Position numbers and translations under genes: made by a program. Below are positions 25,300 to 32,828 of a DNA stretch of 64,000 nucleotides, piece after piece. This DNA is from Spirochaetota bacterium. GTDB lineage: Bacteria; Spirochaetota; Spirochaetia; Treponematales; UBA12059. Position 1 is the stretch's first letter. Each line of letters begins with the position of its first letter. Below the pieces are notes generated by a model that saw only the letters and a list, made by a program, of their open reading frames with translations, was not told where the DNA came from and did no database searches. The stretch covers positions 248,001 through 312,000 of the forward strand of contig JADFDI010000001.1 of NCBI GenBank assembly GCA_018262985.1, given 5' to 3'.

Positions 25300-26415
25300 A
25301 TGCTCGACCAACGCTTCCGCGTCCTCGCCAAGACCCTCGTCACCCATTCCGTGAAAGCCAAGCCCGGCGAGAAGATCCTGATCCAGTCCACCGGCGCCGA
25401 CGCCGCCTTCGTGCGCGCCATCGTCGAGGCCGCCTACGACGCGGGCGCCGTCCCCTTCGTCACCCTGCGCGACCGAGCCCTCGAGCGCGCCTGGGTCTCG
25501 CGAGCGTCCGAGGAGCAGCTCCGCCTCCAGGCCCGCTTCGAGCGCGAGCGCATGAAGGAGATGGACTGCTTCATCGGCTTCTCCGCGCCGCACAACTCGG
25601 CCGCCTGGTCCGACGTCCCGCACGACAAGCTCGACCTCTGGCAGAAGACCATCTGGAAGGAGGTCCACATCGAGGAGCGCGTGCCGAACACCCGCTGGGT
25701 GGTGCTCCGCTATCCCACGCCCGCCATGGCCCAGGCCACGCGCATGTCGGAGGAAGCCTTCGAGAATTTCTACTTCGACGTCTGCACCCTCGACTACGGA
25801 AAAATGTCCAAGGCCATGGACGCCCTCGTCGAGCTGGAAAAGAAGACCGACACGGTCCGCCTCGTCGCGCCCGGCACCGACCTCGCGTTCTCCATCAAGG
25901 GCCTCCCGCCCGTCAAGTGCGCGGGCGAGATGAACATCCCCGACGGCGAGGTCTACACCGCCCCCGTGCGCGACTCCGTCGACGGCGTCATCAGCTACAA
26001 CGCCCCGAGCGAGTACCAGGGCTTCGAGTTCAAGGACGTCCGCCTCGAGTTCAAGCACGGGAAAATCGTCAAGGCCACGGCCAACGACTCCGAGCGCATC
26101 AACAAGGTCTTCGACACGGACGAAGGCGCCCGCTACGTCGGCGAGTTCGCCATCGGCGTCAACCCCTACATCACCAAGCCCATGGGCGAAACCCTCTTCG
26201 ACGAGAAGATCGCCGGCTCCATCCACTTCACGCCCGGCAACTCCTACGACGACTGCTTCAACGGCAACCGCTCCGCCGTCCACTGGGACCTCGTCCTCAT
26301 GATGGACCCCGCGGCCGGCGGCGGCGAAATCTGGTTCGACGGCCGCCTGGTCCGCAAGGACGGCCGCTTCGTGATCCCCGAGCTCGAGGGCCTCAACCCG
26401 GAAAACCTGAAGTAA
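25300..26415 (+). CDS. M29-family metallo-aminopeptidase
   Basis: 371 residues, the usual size for the AmpS/PepS/aminopeptidase T family, which removes N-terminal residues from peptides in the cytoplasm using two metal ions. Expected metal-ligand regions are present: CAGEMNIPDGEVYTAP, VGEFAIGVNP, AGSIHFTPGNSYDDC and HWDLVLMMDP. The N-terminal part has the family's open alpha/beta fold (VKAKPGEKILIQS). AAGGAG lies eight bases before the ATG. A GC hairpin follows the stop by some 20 bases. It forms a single-gene unit. Confidence 0.93.
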   Translation: MLDQRFRVLAKTLVTHSVKAKPGEKILIQSTGADAAFVRAIVEAAYDAGAVPFVTLRDRALERAWVSRASEEQLRLQARFERERMKEMDCFIGFSAPHNSAAWSDVPHDKLDLWQKTIWKEVHIEERVPNTRWVVLRYPTPAMAQATRMSEEAFENFYFDVCTLDYGKMSKAMDALVELEKKTDTVRLVAPGTDLAFSIKGLPPVKCAGEMNIPDGEVYTAPVRDSVDGVISYNAPSEYQGFEFKDVRLEFKHGKIVKATANDSERINKVFDTDEGARYVGEFAIGVNPYITKPMGETLFDEKIAGSIHFTPGNSYDDCFNGNRSAVHWDLVLMMDPAAGGGEIWFDGRLVRKDGRFVIPELEGLNPENLK

Positions 26416-26432
26416 ATCGCGTCCCCTGAATA

Positions 26433-26545
26433 TGGAAGGGGGGGGCGCCATACCGCGCCCCCCCCTCGCTACGGTCGCGCTTCGCGCGTCCTCCGCTACC
26501 CCCCGGCCTGGGGGCTTCGCCCCCAAGCCCCCGCCTTCCCCGCTA
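26433..26545. repeat. GC-rich block of short palindromes
   Basis: Contains an 11-bp stem (eight G's then CGC at 26438-26448, pairing with 26455-26465), and a second hairpin GGGGGC-TTC-GCCCCC at 26510-26524. No U-run follows either stem. The block looks like a dispersed intergenic palindromic element, or an mRNA 3' stabiliser for the aminopeptidase. No gene is visible. Confidence 0.5.
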
Positions 26546-26568
26546 CGCGCCGCCTTCACCGGATTTTT

Positions 26569-26584
26569 GTAGACGGCCGTCTAC
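26569..26584. promoter_or_regulatory. Perfect 16-bp palindrome, candidate operator
   Basis: GTAGACGGCCGTCTAC is its own reverse complement and ends 12 bases before the ATG at 26597. It overlaps the predicted -35 and lies upstream of a TATCAT -10. Its position fits an autoregulatory site for the LuxR-type regulator encoded second in this operon. Confidence 0.55.
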
Positions 26585-26598
26585 GGCTCCTGTATCAT
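26570..26598 (+). promoter_or_regulatory. Putative promoter of the membrane-LuxR operon
   Basis: TAGACG (26570-26575), 17 bases, TATCAT (26593-26598). The -10 overlaps ATG 26597 and ends seven bases before an in-frame GTG at 26606, the leaderless spacing seen elsewhere here. Confidence 0.4.
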
Positions 26599-27136
26599 GC
26601 CCGGCGTGGAAACCGCGGACATCGAGCCGACCTGGGACCGACTCGCCGCCCTCGCCGCCGAGGCGCTCCGGATGGATCCGGACGAGGCCGCGCGCTTCCG
26701 CGACAACCGCGTCGCTAAGCTCGTCGGGCTCCTGCCCTTCGCGGCCGGCTGCGACGACGCGGAGCGCGCCGCGCTCGCCCACCTCGCCGTCTATGTCGTC
26801 GCGGGGCGCGGCGGCGCGCGCGCGGTCTTCGACCACGCGCCCGGCGACGACGTCGAGCCGCTCGCGCGACTTTCGACCATAGCGGATTTCCCGGGCGGCG
26901 ACCCGGACGTCCTCGCGCGCGGCATGGCCCTGCTCGGCCTCTGCATGCTGGCGGGTTACCGGCGCGACGCCGCGAAGGATCTCGCCTCCGGTGAATACAA
27001 CCCCATCAATTCAGGCGCATGGGACTCAGGCCGCGTCGAGGCGGCCCTGCTCGCCGACGCGCGGGCCGTCGACCCGGGCGTCCTCGACGCGATCATGACC
27101 GAAACACAAGCCCTCGAAGGCTATTGGGAGATTTGA
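26597..27136 (+). CDS. Unknown cytoplasmic protein coupled to a membrane LuxR regulator
   Basis: 179 residues, mostly helical and acidic, with no signal, membrane helix or motif that I recognise. Its middle (LAVYVVAGRGGARAVFDHAPGDD) and C-terminus (GEYNPINSGAWD, MTETQALEGYWEI) may be useful search seeds. There is no Shine-Dalgarno site. The ATG at 26597 is used, but a TATCAT -10 overlaps it, so the in-frame GTG at 26606 may be the true, leaderless start. The downstream regulator begins one base after its stop, so the two form an operon and probably one functional pair. It could be the regulator's signal-handling partner; that is only an inference from the pairing. Confidence 0.7.
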   Translation: MPGVETADIEPTWDRLAALAAEALRMDPDEAARFRDNRVAKLVGLLPFAAGCDDAERAALAHLAVYVVAGRGGARAVFDHAPGDDVEPLARLSTIADFPGGDPDVLARGMALLGLCMLAGYRRDAAKDLASGEYNPINSGAWDSGRVEAALLADARAVDPGVLDAIMTETQALEGYWEI

Positions 27137-27137
27137 C

Positions 27138-27854
27138 ATGACGAACAAGCTGCGCGCCACCGGAATCCTTTTTACCATCGTCTTCGCGCTTGGCATCCTC
27201 GTCGCGGTGGCCGGAGCCTACCTGCGCACGCGCGACCTCATGTTCGCGATAAGCCATCCGTACGTCCTCGTCATGGGGGCGTCCGCCGCGCTCCTCCTGC
27301 TCAGCGCATTCGTCGATCGCCTGCGTTGGCTGCAACCAATCCTGTTCCTGGTGACGGCGCCTCTTTCAATCATCACCGATTCGCGCGGCATCTACGGGCT
27401 CGGCTTCTTCATCGTCGGGGTGTTGCTCCTGGAGCGGGCCGGTTTCTTCCTGAAGCGCCGCGCGCCGAAGGTGGCCTTGCTCGGGGCATACCTGCTCGCG
27501 GTCGAGATCGCGGCGGCCGTCCTCTCCAAAAACTCCCCCGTCAGCGCCCTCGCGCCCACCTTCTTCATCGCGGCCTTCGCGCTCTTCCTCTGGTTCCTCT
27601 ACAAGGACCGGCTCGTGATCCACCTCGCCGAGCCGAAGGCGAAGCTGTCGTTGACGGAGAAGGGTCTTTCCAACGCCGAGCGCGCCTACGTCTTCGAGAT
27701 GACCCGGGGCAAGCAGCAGAAGGAAGTCGCCATCGACTTCGAGGTGGCCGAGTCCACCGTGCGCAACACCTTGGCCCGCGCCTACCACAAGCTCGGCGTC
27801 GAGGACAAGGCCGGTCTCGCGGTTCTCGCGGAGAAATTCGAGATCGTGGACTGA
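27138..27854 (+). CDS. Membrane-anchored LuxR-type transcriptional regulator
   Basis: 238 residues. Five or six hydrophobic helices occupy residues 8-156, followed by a charged linker and a C-terminal LuxR/GerE helix-turn-helix at about 176-235 (GLSNAERAYVFEMTRGKQQK, then VAESTVRNTLARAYHKLGV and DKAGLAVLAEKF). It is a one-component regulator that would bind DNA while embedded in the membrane and so sense a membrane or lipid-soluble signal; that reading is inference from architecture. It starts one base after the preceding gene. A 16-bp palindrome in front of the operon is a plausible binding site. A terminator follows directly. Confidence 0.85.
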   Translation: MTNKLRATGILFTIVFALGILVAVAGAYLRTRDLMFAISHPYVLVMGASAALLLLSAFVDRLRWLQPILFLVTAPLSIITDSRGIYGLGFFIVGVLLLERAGFFLKRRAPKVALLGAYLLAVEIAAAVLSKNSPVSALAPTFFIAAFALFLWFLYKDRLVIHLAEPKAKLSLTEKGLSNAERAYVFEMTRGKQQKEVAIDFEVAESTVRNTLARAYHKLGVEDKAGLAVLAEKFEIVD

Positions 27855-27857
27855 AGT

Positions 27858-27887
27858 GCGGGGGCCGGCAGCGGCCCCCGCTTTCCT
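27858..27887 (+). terminator. Terminator of the membrane-LuxR operon
   Basis: GCGGGGGCC (27858-27866) pairs with GGCCCCCGC (27873-27881) around a six-base loop, then TTTCCTT. Confidence 0.7.
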
Positions 27888-29086
27888 TACCAGACCTTGA
27901 ACGAGTCCGTGTAGATCGTCGTGGTCGTTCCCCAGCCGGTCCAACCGGTGCCGACGAAGATGATGGCCGGCAGCGGGATGTCGTGCATGGGCAGGTCCGT
28001 GACCCGCTCCACGCCGTCGACGCTCACGTCCATGAGCTTCCGCTCCAGGTCGAAGCGGACCTCCACCAGGTACCACGCGTCGGCGACGCACGGCACTCCC
28101 GTGCCCCGTCCCTCGGTCCCGTAGGCCATGATCTCCGAGCCCGGATTCAGCACGACCGCGTCGTATTCCCGGCTCTCGTTCGAGGCGACGCGCTGGAAGA
28201 AGCCGAGGTGGGCGCCGGCCTGGCTGCCCGAGGCGACGCGCAGGGCCGCCCGCCACGCGAGCTCGGTTCTTCCGGTCAGGTCGAGGCCGATGCCGTCGGC
28301 GCGCACCCAGTTGGCGTAGCCCGTCTGCATGAAGGACTTGTCGCCCTCGTAGGCCTGGCCCGCCGTGGCCCGGCCGACGCCGGCGCCCGACCACAGGTTG
28401 TACCAGCCCCACGACGAGGGGTAGGCGCCTTCGGCGTAGGAGTCGAAGGGGTCGTTGACCAGGTAGGGCCTCGTCGTCACCTCGCCGACGCGGACGGCGG
28501 GCCGCAAAAGGTATTCGCCCGAGCCGGTGAGATGCACCGAGGCGTAGGGGTCGAACGCGAGGGGGACGCGGGTGACTCCCGCGGCGCCCACGATGAAGCC
28601 GCCGACCAGCTTGACGCCGGTGTTCTCGCCGCTCGGGACTCGGAGCGGCAGCGTCTCGTCGCCGGCCCCGCGGTCCGCCAGGATTTCGTTGTCGCGTGCC
28701 AGGATCAGCCTGATCTGCTCGTACTCGCCCGCCTCGAGCTCCGCGAAGCCGAGGGCCGCCGCGTCGTCCGCCAGGGCAAGGAGGTCGAAGACCCGGCCTC
28801 CGTCGCCGAAATCCACCGCCACCGTCCAGTCCGAGTCGACGCGGCAGAGCTCGACGCGCAGGATCCGCACCAGGATCGCCCGGATCTCTCCGACCGGACC
28901 CGCCTCGGGCGATGCCGCCGCCGAGCGAAGCCCGACGGCTTCCTCGGGCGTCGCAGCCTCCAGAACCAGCTCCACTGCACCTCGCGGCGCCGCGTCCACC
29001 GACGCGGCGGGGTTCGGGCAGCCAGCCATCGCGACCGCCAAAACCAGGACGGCCGCGAGGCGCATGCACCTCGCGAGCCTCTTCAT
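27887..29086 (-). CDS. DUF4382-domain lipoprotein with C-terminal jelly-roll-like domain
   Basis: 399 residues. The signal peptide ends VAMAGC with a lipobox Cys near residue 21. Residues 30-180 match the DUF4382 pattern (EIRAILVRILRVEL, FDLLALADDAAALGFAELEAG, EYEQIRLIL, VPSGENTGVKLVGGF, VTRVPLAFDPYASV). Residues 200-399 look like a concanavalin/LamG-type beta sandwich (NDPFDSYAEGAYPSSWGWYN, then WYLVEVRFDLERKLMDVSVDG). It is probably an outer-surface or periplasmic lipoprotein, perhaps carbohydrate-binding. The ATG at 29086 is chosen for the AGGAGG upstream; the TTG at 29116 lies on the -10 element. Confidence 0.82.
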   Translation of the reverse strand: MKRLARCMRLAAVLVLAVAMAGCPNPAASVDAAPRGAVELVLEAATPEEAVGLRSAAASPEAGPVGEIRAILVRILRVELCRVDSDWTVAVDFGDGGRVFDLLALADDAAALGFAELEAGEYEQIRLILARDNEILADRGAGDETLPLRVPSGENTGVKLVGGFIVGAAGVTRVPLAFDPYASVHLTGSGEYLLRPAVRVGEVTTRPYLVNDPFDSYAEGAYPSSWGWYNLWSGAGVGRATAGQAYEGDKSFMQTGYANWVRADGIGLDLTGRTELAWRAALRVASGSQAGAHLGFFQRVASNESREYDAVVLNPGSEIMAYGTEGRGTGVPCVADAWYLVEVRFDLERKLMDVSVDGVERVTDLPMHDIPLPAIIFVGTGWTGWGTTTTIYTDSFKVW

Positions 29087-29115
29087 GACGCTTGGCCTCC
29101 TTGAGCCAACTGACA

Positions 29116-29144
29116 ATTGTATCTCGGAATAGAAACAATAACAA
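29116..29144 (-). promoter_or_regulatory. Promoter of the DUF4382 lipoprotein gene
   Basis: On the minus strand TTGTTA (29139-29144), 17 bases, TACAAT (29116-29121), with a short leader containing AGGAGG. One of the strongest consensus promoters in the window. Confidence 0.6.
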
Positions 29145-29233
29145 GGAGGCAGCGGTCGGACCGGGGGACGCGGCGCGATCGCGCGCGCCGGCGGCGTGCC
29201 GGAACGGGCCCGGCGGCCCGCTCCGACGCGCGG

Positions 29234-29936
29234 TTACCTGCCGATTTCCTTGAGCCGCGCCTCGATGCCTGAGCCCGAGAGCGCCTTGACGAAGGCTTCG
29301 GCGTCCGCGCGCGTTCCCTCGTACATGCCCCAGTGGATCGGGATGGCCAGGGCGGGCTTCACGTCCTTGACGGCCTCGACCGCCTCGGCCACCGAGCCCA
29401 TGGTGTAGGTCTGGCCGAGCGGCAGCAGCATGAGGTCGGCGCGCGCGCTTCATCTCCGGAATCCGCTCGGTGTCCCCGGTCACGTAGACGCGAACGCCGT
29501 CCGCCTCGATCACGTAGCCGACCCAGCCGTTCGATTTCGGGTGGAATTTCGTCTTGACCAGGTTGTAGGCGCTCACGGCCTCGATTACGCAGAAGCCCAG
29601 GTCCACGCGGTCGCCCACCGCGATTTTCTGGAAGCCGGGCGCGTCGAAGGGCGCGAGCTTGACGGCGTCCGGCGCCGCTATCCGTTCGATGTCCGCGGGG
29701 CTGTAGTGGTCGTCGTGGCGGTGGGTGACGAGCACCAGGTCCGCCTTGGCGAGGCCGACCGGAAGCTTGAAGGGGTCGACGGCCACGAGCTTGCCGCCCG
29801 CGGGAAAGGTGACGGAGTCCTGCCCGTACCAGCGGAGCTTCGAGGCCAGCGCCTCGACGGCGGGCGGAACCTGGGCCGGAAGCCCCGAAGCCATGGCGGT
29901 CAGGGTCGCCGCGAAAAGCAGCCTCATCGTGGACAT
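29234..29936 (-). pseudogene. MBL-fold metallo-hydrolase, secreted, interrupted by a frameshift
   Basis: Two frames together give one complete metallo-beta-lactamase-fold protein of about 233 residues. The first (from ATG 29936, with GGAGG upstream) has a signal peptide, the metal motif THRHDDHYSP and YVTGDTERIPEMK. The second (ending at 29234) continues LMLLPLGQTYTMGS, then AIPIHWGMYEGTRADAEAF, with the late His ligand. The switch occurs near 29436-29455, where the minus strand reads ATGAAG followed by an alternating GC run: deleting one base restores the frame. Either this is a recent inactivating slip, a sequencing or assembly error, or programmed slippage. Without repair the protein ends in an unrelated tail. 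Confidence 0.8.
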
Positions 29937-30044
29937 GTCGCCTCCTTCACGTCGCGGGCGCCGACGGACCGGATGCCTCGCGGCCTTCCCGCCCGATCCG
30001 CGCCGACCCGAGGTTCGGCGGCGGACGCGGGCTTCCGAGCTTGC

Positions 30045-30389
30045 CTAGAATACGCCTTTTATGTACGGCAGCGCGCCGATCTCGGCGTAGACCGCGTGCA
30101 TCTGCTCCCTCGAGGCGAAGGTGACGCGCGCCCCGAAGCGCCCGTACTTGGCGCCCGGCTTGCGGTCGCCCTGGGTCATCGAGCACTCGACGCCGTGGCG
30201 CGCCAGGATGCTTTCGACGTCCACCTGGATGCTCGCGCCCTCGGCGAGCACGTAGATGGTGCGGAGGTCGAAGCTGACCGGGAATTCGATCTTCGAGCCG
30301 TCGAAGGCCTCCGCGCCCGAGGGCGCTCCCGGCGCGGCCGGATCCATGCCGGGCTCGCCCTCGTCCGCCCGTCCGTTCGTCGTGTCCAT
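30045..30389 (-). CDS. DUF493 (YbeD-like) family protein
   Basis: 114 residues. After a Gly/Pro/Asp-rich N-terminal stretch of about 30 residues, the rest follows the DUF493/YbeD pattern: FPVSFDLRTIYVLAEG, then GRFGARVTFASREQMHAVYAEIGALPYIKGVF, an ACT-like ferredoxin fold. E. coli YbeD is encoded next to the lipoate-transfer genes, but here the lipoate ligase is 18 kb away, so a regulatory or binding role remains unproven. AAGGA lies directly before the ATG, too close to serve as a normal ribosome site. No partner gene is obvious. Confidence 0.75.
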   Translation of the reverse strand: MDTTNGRADEGEPGMDPAAPGAPSGAEAFDGSKIEFPVSFDLRTIYVLAEGASIQVDVESILARHGVECSMTQGDRKPGAKYGRFGARVTFASREQMHAVYAEIGALPYIKGVF

Positions 30390-30486
30390 TCCTTAAAGAT
30401 GCAGGAAATCGGTCCGCGAGTCCATGCCCGAACCCGGGCTCGGGGGATCGCGGCGGGCGGCTCGGGCGCGGGGCGTGCGGCGAGAG

Positions 30487-32334
30487 TCAGCGCGTCCGGC
30501 GCATCCCGTCCCGCGCCGCGGCTTCGCCCTTCCGGAGCGCCTCGAGCCGCGTTGCGAAGCGTTCCCGGGCCTCGGCGCGGGCGGCCAGGCACGCGGCCGG
30601 GTCGAGGCCGCCTTCAGCGTGCCGCGCGTCGATCCAGACCAGCTCCTCGGAAAAGGCTCGGCGCCGACCGGGCGACATGAAATTCTTGAGGAGGTCGCGG
30701 AAGACCGGCGCGCCGAGCGTCGCGATCGCGAGCGTCCGGTCCGGCACCCCCGCGAGCGCCGAGGCGCCGAGGCGCCGCCCCGCCTTCGAAGCCAGCTCCT
30801 CGAACCCGTCGCTTTCGCACGCGGCCCGGAATTCCGCGAAGCGCCCGTCGCGGAAGCGCGCTGCCGCCGGCGCGAGCGCGGACCTCGCGAAGGGCGAAAG
30901 CTCGAGGCGGCCCGAGCCCAGTTCCCCGGCGACGTAGCCGAGCGCCGCGAGGTCCGCCGCCGCGGCTTCCGCCTCGTCGGGAGCGTCGGCGGGGTCGAGC
31001 GATGCCAGGGCGGCCTCGAAGTCCTCGGCCCAGATCGAAGGCGCGCGCGCGACGAGGTCGCGGGCGCGGAAGCCGGCTCGGGGCGCCAGGGCCGCGGAGC
31101 CGTCCCGCGTCTCCGTCGCGGCGTAGAGCGCCTTCACGAGCTCCGCCGGGCGGAAGGCCGCGGCGAGGCGCGACACGAGGCGCGCGCGATCGGAATCGTC
31201 GAGGAGCCTGAGGAAGGCCGCGAGCGAGGGACGGGCGGCGAAGCGCCGCGCCGCATGCGGAGCCAGGCGCGCGCGGAGCCGCCGGTTCGCCTCGAGGAAG
31301 CGCGCCGCCGGGTCTGTCCCCGCGTCGGGGATCTCGTCGCCCGCCAGCTTCGAGAGGAATCGCGCCGCGGATTCGTGGACGGCCGCGAGGAACGGAATGT
31401 CGCGCGCGCCGAGCCTGAGCTCGGCCTCGACCGCGAAGGGGGCTGAGCTTCCCGCGCCGAAAGGGGCGTCCGAGCGCACGGGCGGCGCGACGCTCGCTTC
31501 GCCCGCGGGCAGCTTGAGCGAGGCCAGGAAGGCGGCGGCTGCCTTCGCGGAGGCGGCCGCGAGCGCGGCGAAGCGTTCCGCGGCCGCCGGACTGCCCGGA
31601 TCGGAAACCGGAAGGGGCGGGAAGAGCAGGGTCCACTCGACCTTCGACGCGCCGATCGGGATCGCGCAAGCTATGGCCGTGCGCGCTCCGAGCGCCGCGG
31701 CGGCGCTGCGGGTCAGCACCGCCGTCGGCACGGCGCGGGCGATCGCGCCGGGCGCCGGCTGGAATTCCGACGGCACGAGCAGCGAAAAAGCCGGGAAATC
31801 GAGCGACGCCTCGACGCGTAGGCGGGCCGGGACCTCGGCGGACGCCCCGGTGCCTTCATTCGCGCTTGGATCTCCGGCCCCGTCGGTCCCGCGCGGGGCG
31901 GCCGGGCCGCGGACCGCGTAGATCGGATAGCCCTCCGGCGCGGCCGCTTCACCTTTGGCCCCGCGGCGCACGCGGCGGCGCGGCGCGTTCTCCGCGCGGT
32001 ACAGCTCCAGCTCGGACGCGGCGAGGCGCGGATCGGCGGCGGCGCAGGGCTCCTCGGCCGCCAGGCGGCAGCCGAGCGGCGAAACCAGCGCGGCGAGCGC
32101 CGCCCTCGGGCCCGCGTCGTCCAGGTCGGGAGGGAAGAAGGCCCGGGCCGCCGCCTCGTCCGCCGAATCGGTCCAGGCGGCCAGCACGCGCGAGCCTTCC
32201 GGCGCGGCGAAGGAGGCTCCGGGTCGGCGCGCGACGTAGCGCCGCCTCCGGCCGTCGAGTCCGTGGACGCGGTCGAGGACGGCCGCTTCGCCGACGGTCC
32301 CGAGGGCTTGGCGTCTGCGCGGGAACAGGCCCAT
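30487..32334 (-). CDS. Large Ala-rich protein with a FliG-like C-terminal domain
   Basis: About 615 residues, strongly Ala/Arg-rich, with no signal or membrane segment. A segment at about 531-600 (LAIATLGAPVFRDLLKNFMS, then PGRRRAFSEELV and EARERFATRL) has the spacing and key positions of the FliG C-terminal domain core, where the usual pattern is an LALALKGA-like helix followed by NMSKRA. An earlier stretch (LAAFLRLLDDSDRARLVSRL) also recalls FliG. I therefore suspect a distant relative of the flagellar rotor switch protein; the first 300 residues match nothing I know. The ATG at 32334 has GGAGG eight bases upstream and is preferred over the ATG at 32355. No flagellar gene is adjacent. Confidence 0.65.
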   Translation of the reverse strand: MGLFPRRRQALGTVGEAAVLDRVHGLDGRRRRYVARRPGASFAAPEGSRVLAAWTDSADEAAARAFFPPDLDDAGPRAALAALVSPLGCRLAAEEPCAAADPRLAASELELYRAENAPRRRVRRGAKGEAAAPEGYPIYAVRGPAAPRGTDGAGDPSANEGTGASAEVPARLRVEASLDFPAFSLLVPSEFQPAPGAIARAVPTAVLTRSAAAALGARTAIACAIPIGASKVEWTLLFPPLPVSDPGSPAAAERFAALAAASAKAAAAFLASLKLPAGEASVAPPVRSDAPFGAGSSAPFAVEAELRLGARDIPFLAAVHESAARFLSKLAGDEIPDAGTDPAARFLEANRRLRARLAPHAARRFAARPSLAAFLRLLDDSDRARLVSRLAAAFRPAELVKALYAATETRDGSAALAPRAGFRARDLVARAPSIWAEDFEAALASLDPADAPDEAEAAAADLAALGYVAGELGSGRLELSPFARSALAPAAARFRDGRFAEFRAACESDGFEELASKAGRRLGASALAGVPDRTLAIATLGAPVFRDLLKNFMSPGRRRAFSEELVWIDARHAEGGLDPAACLAARAEARERFATRLEALRKGEAAARDGMRRTR

Positions 32335-32477
32335 GCGGGAAACCTCCGCCGCCATTCTAGCGCCGCATCGGTTCCGGCGCCACCGCCGTCCGACGAGCCG
32401 ACCGGGGCTTGCGCCCGCGCGTCCTCATGGGCGAACATGGTTCGCGCCAGACAGCCGATTCCGCAGGAGGCCGCCGC

Positions 32478-32813
32478 ATGTCAGCCCGCTTCTTCCCCGA
32501 TCGGGACCAGCCCTTCGTGACGGTCGCCGAAGGTTCCGTGCGCCGCAAGCTGCGCGCGCACGGCCCGTCCCTCATGATGGTCGAGGTCTATTTCGAAACC
32601 GGCGGCGTCGCGCCGGAGCACGCGCACCCGCACGAGCAGGCCACGGTCTGCCTCGAGGGGCGCTTCGAGTTCACCGTGGAGGGCCGGACCGAGCCCATGG
32701 CCGCCGGCGACTCGGTCCACGTGCCCGGCGGCGTTCCCCACTCGGTGCGCTGCCTCGAGCGGGGCCGCATGCTCGACGCCTTCACCCCGCCGCGCGAGGA
32801 CTTCCTGCGCTGA
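32478..32813 (+). CDS. Small cupin-domain protein
   Basis: 111 residues forming one cupin barrel. Motif 1 is APEHAHPHEQATVCLEGRFEF with three His and one Glu placed to bind a metal, and motif 2 is PGGVPHSVRCL. Such single-domain cupins act as small metal-binding sensors, isomerases or dioxygenase-like enzymes; nothing here tells which. AGGAGG ends nine bases before the ATG at 32478, which rules out the upstream ATG at 32409. It ends 15 bases from the convergent CsgG/PEGA gene. Confidence 0.88.
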   Translation: MSARFFPDRDQPFVTVAEGSVRRKLRAHGPSLMMVEVYFETGGVAPEHAHPHEQATVCLEGRFEFTVEGRTEPMAAGDSVHVPGGVPHSVRCLERGRMLDAFTPPREDFLR

Positions 32814-32828
32814 GGCCTCGGCCTCCGG

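Noticed and set aside
29234-29431. A separate 65-codon gene
   Set aside because: It has no start signal and completes the metallo-beta-lactamase fold of the frame before it; treated as one frameshifted gene.
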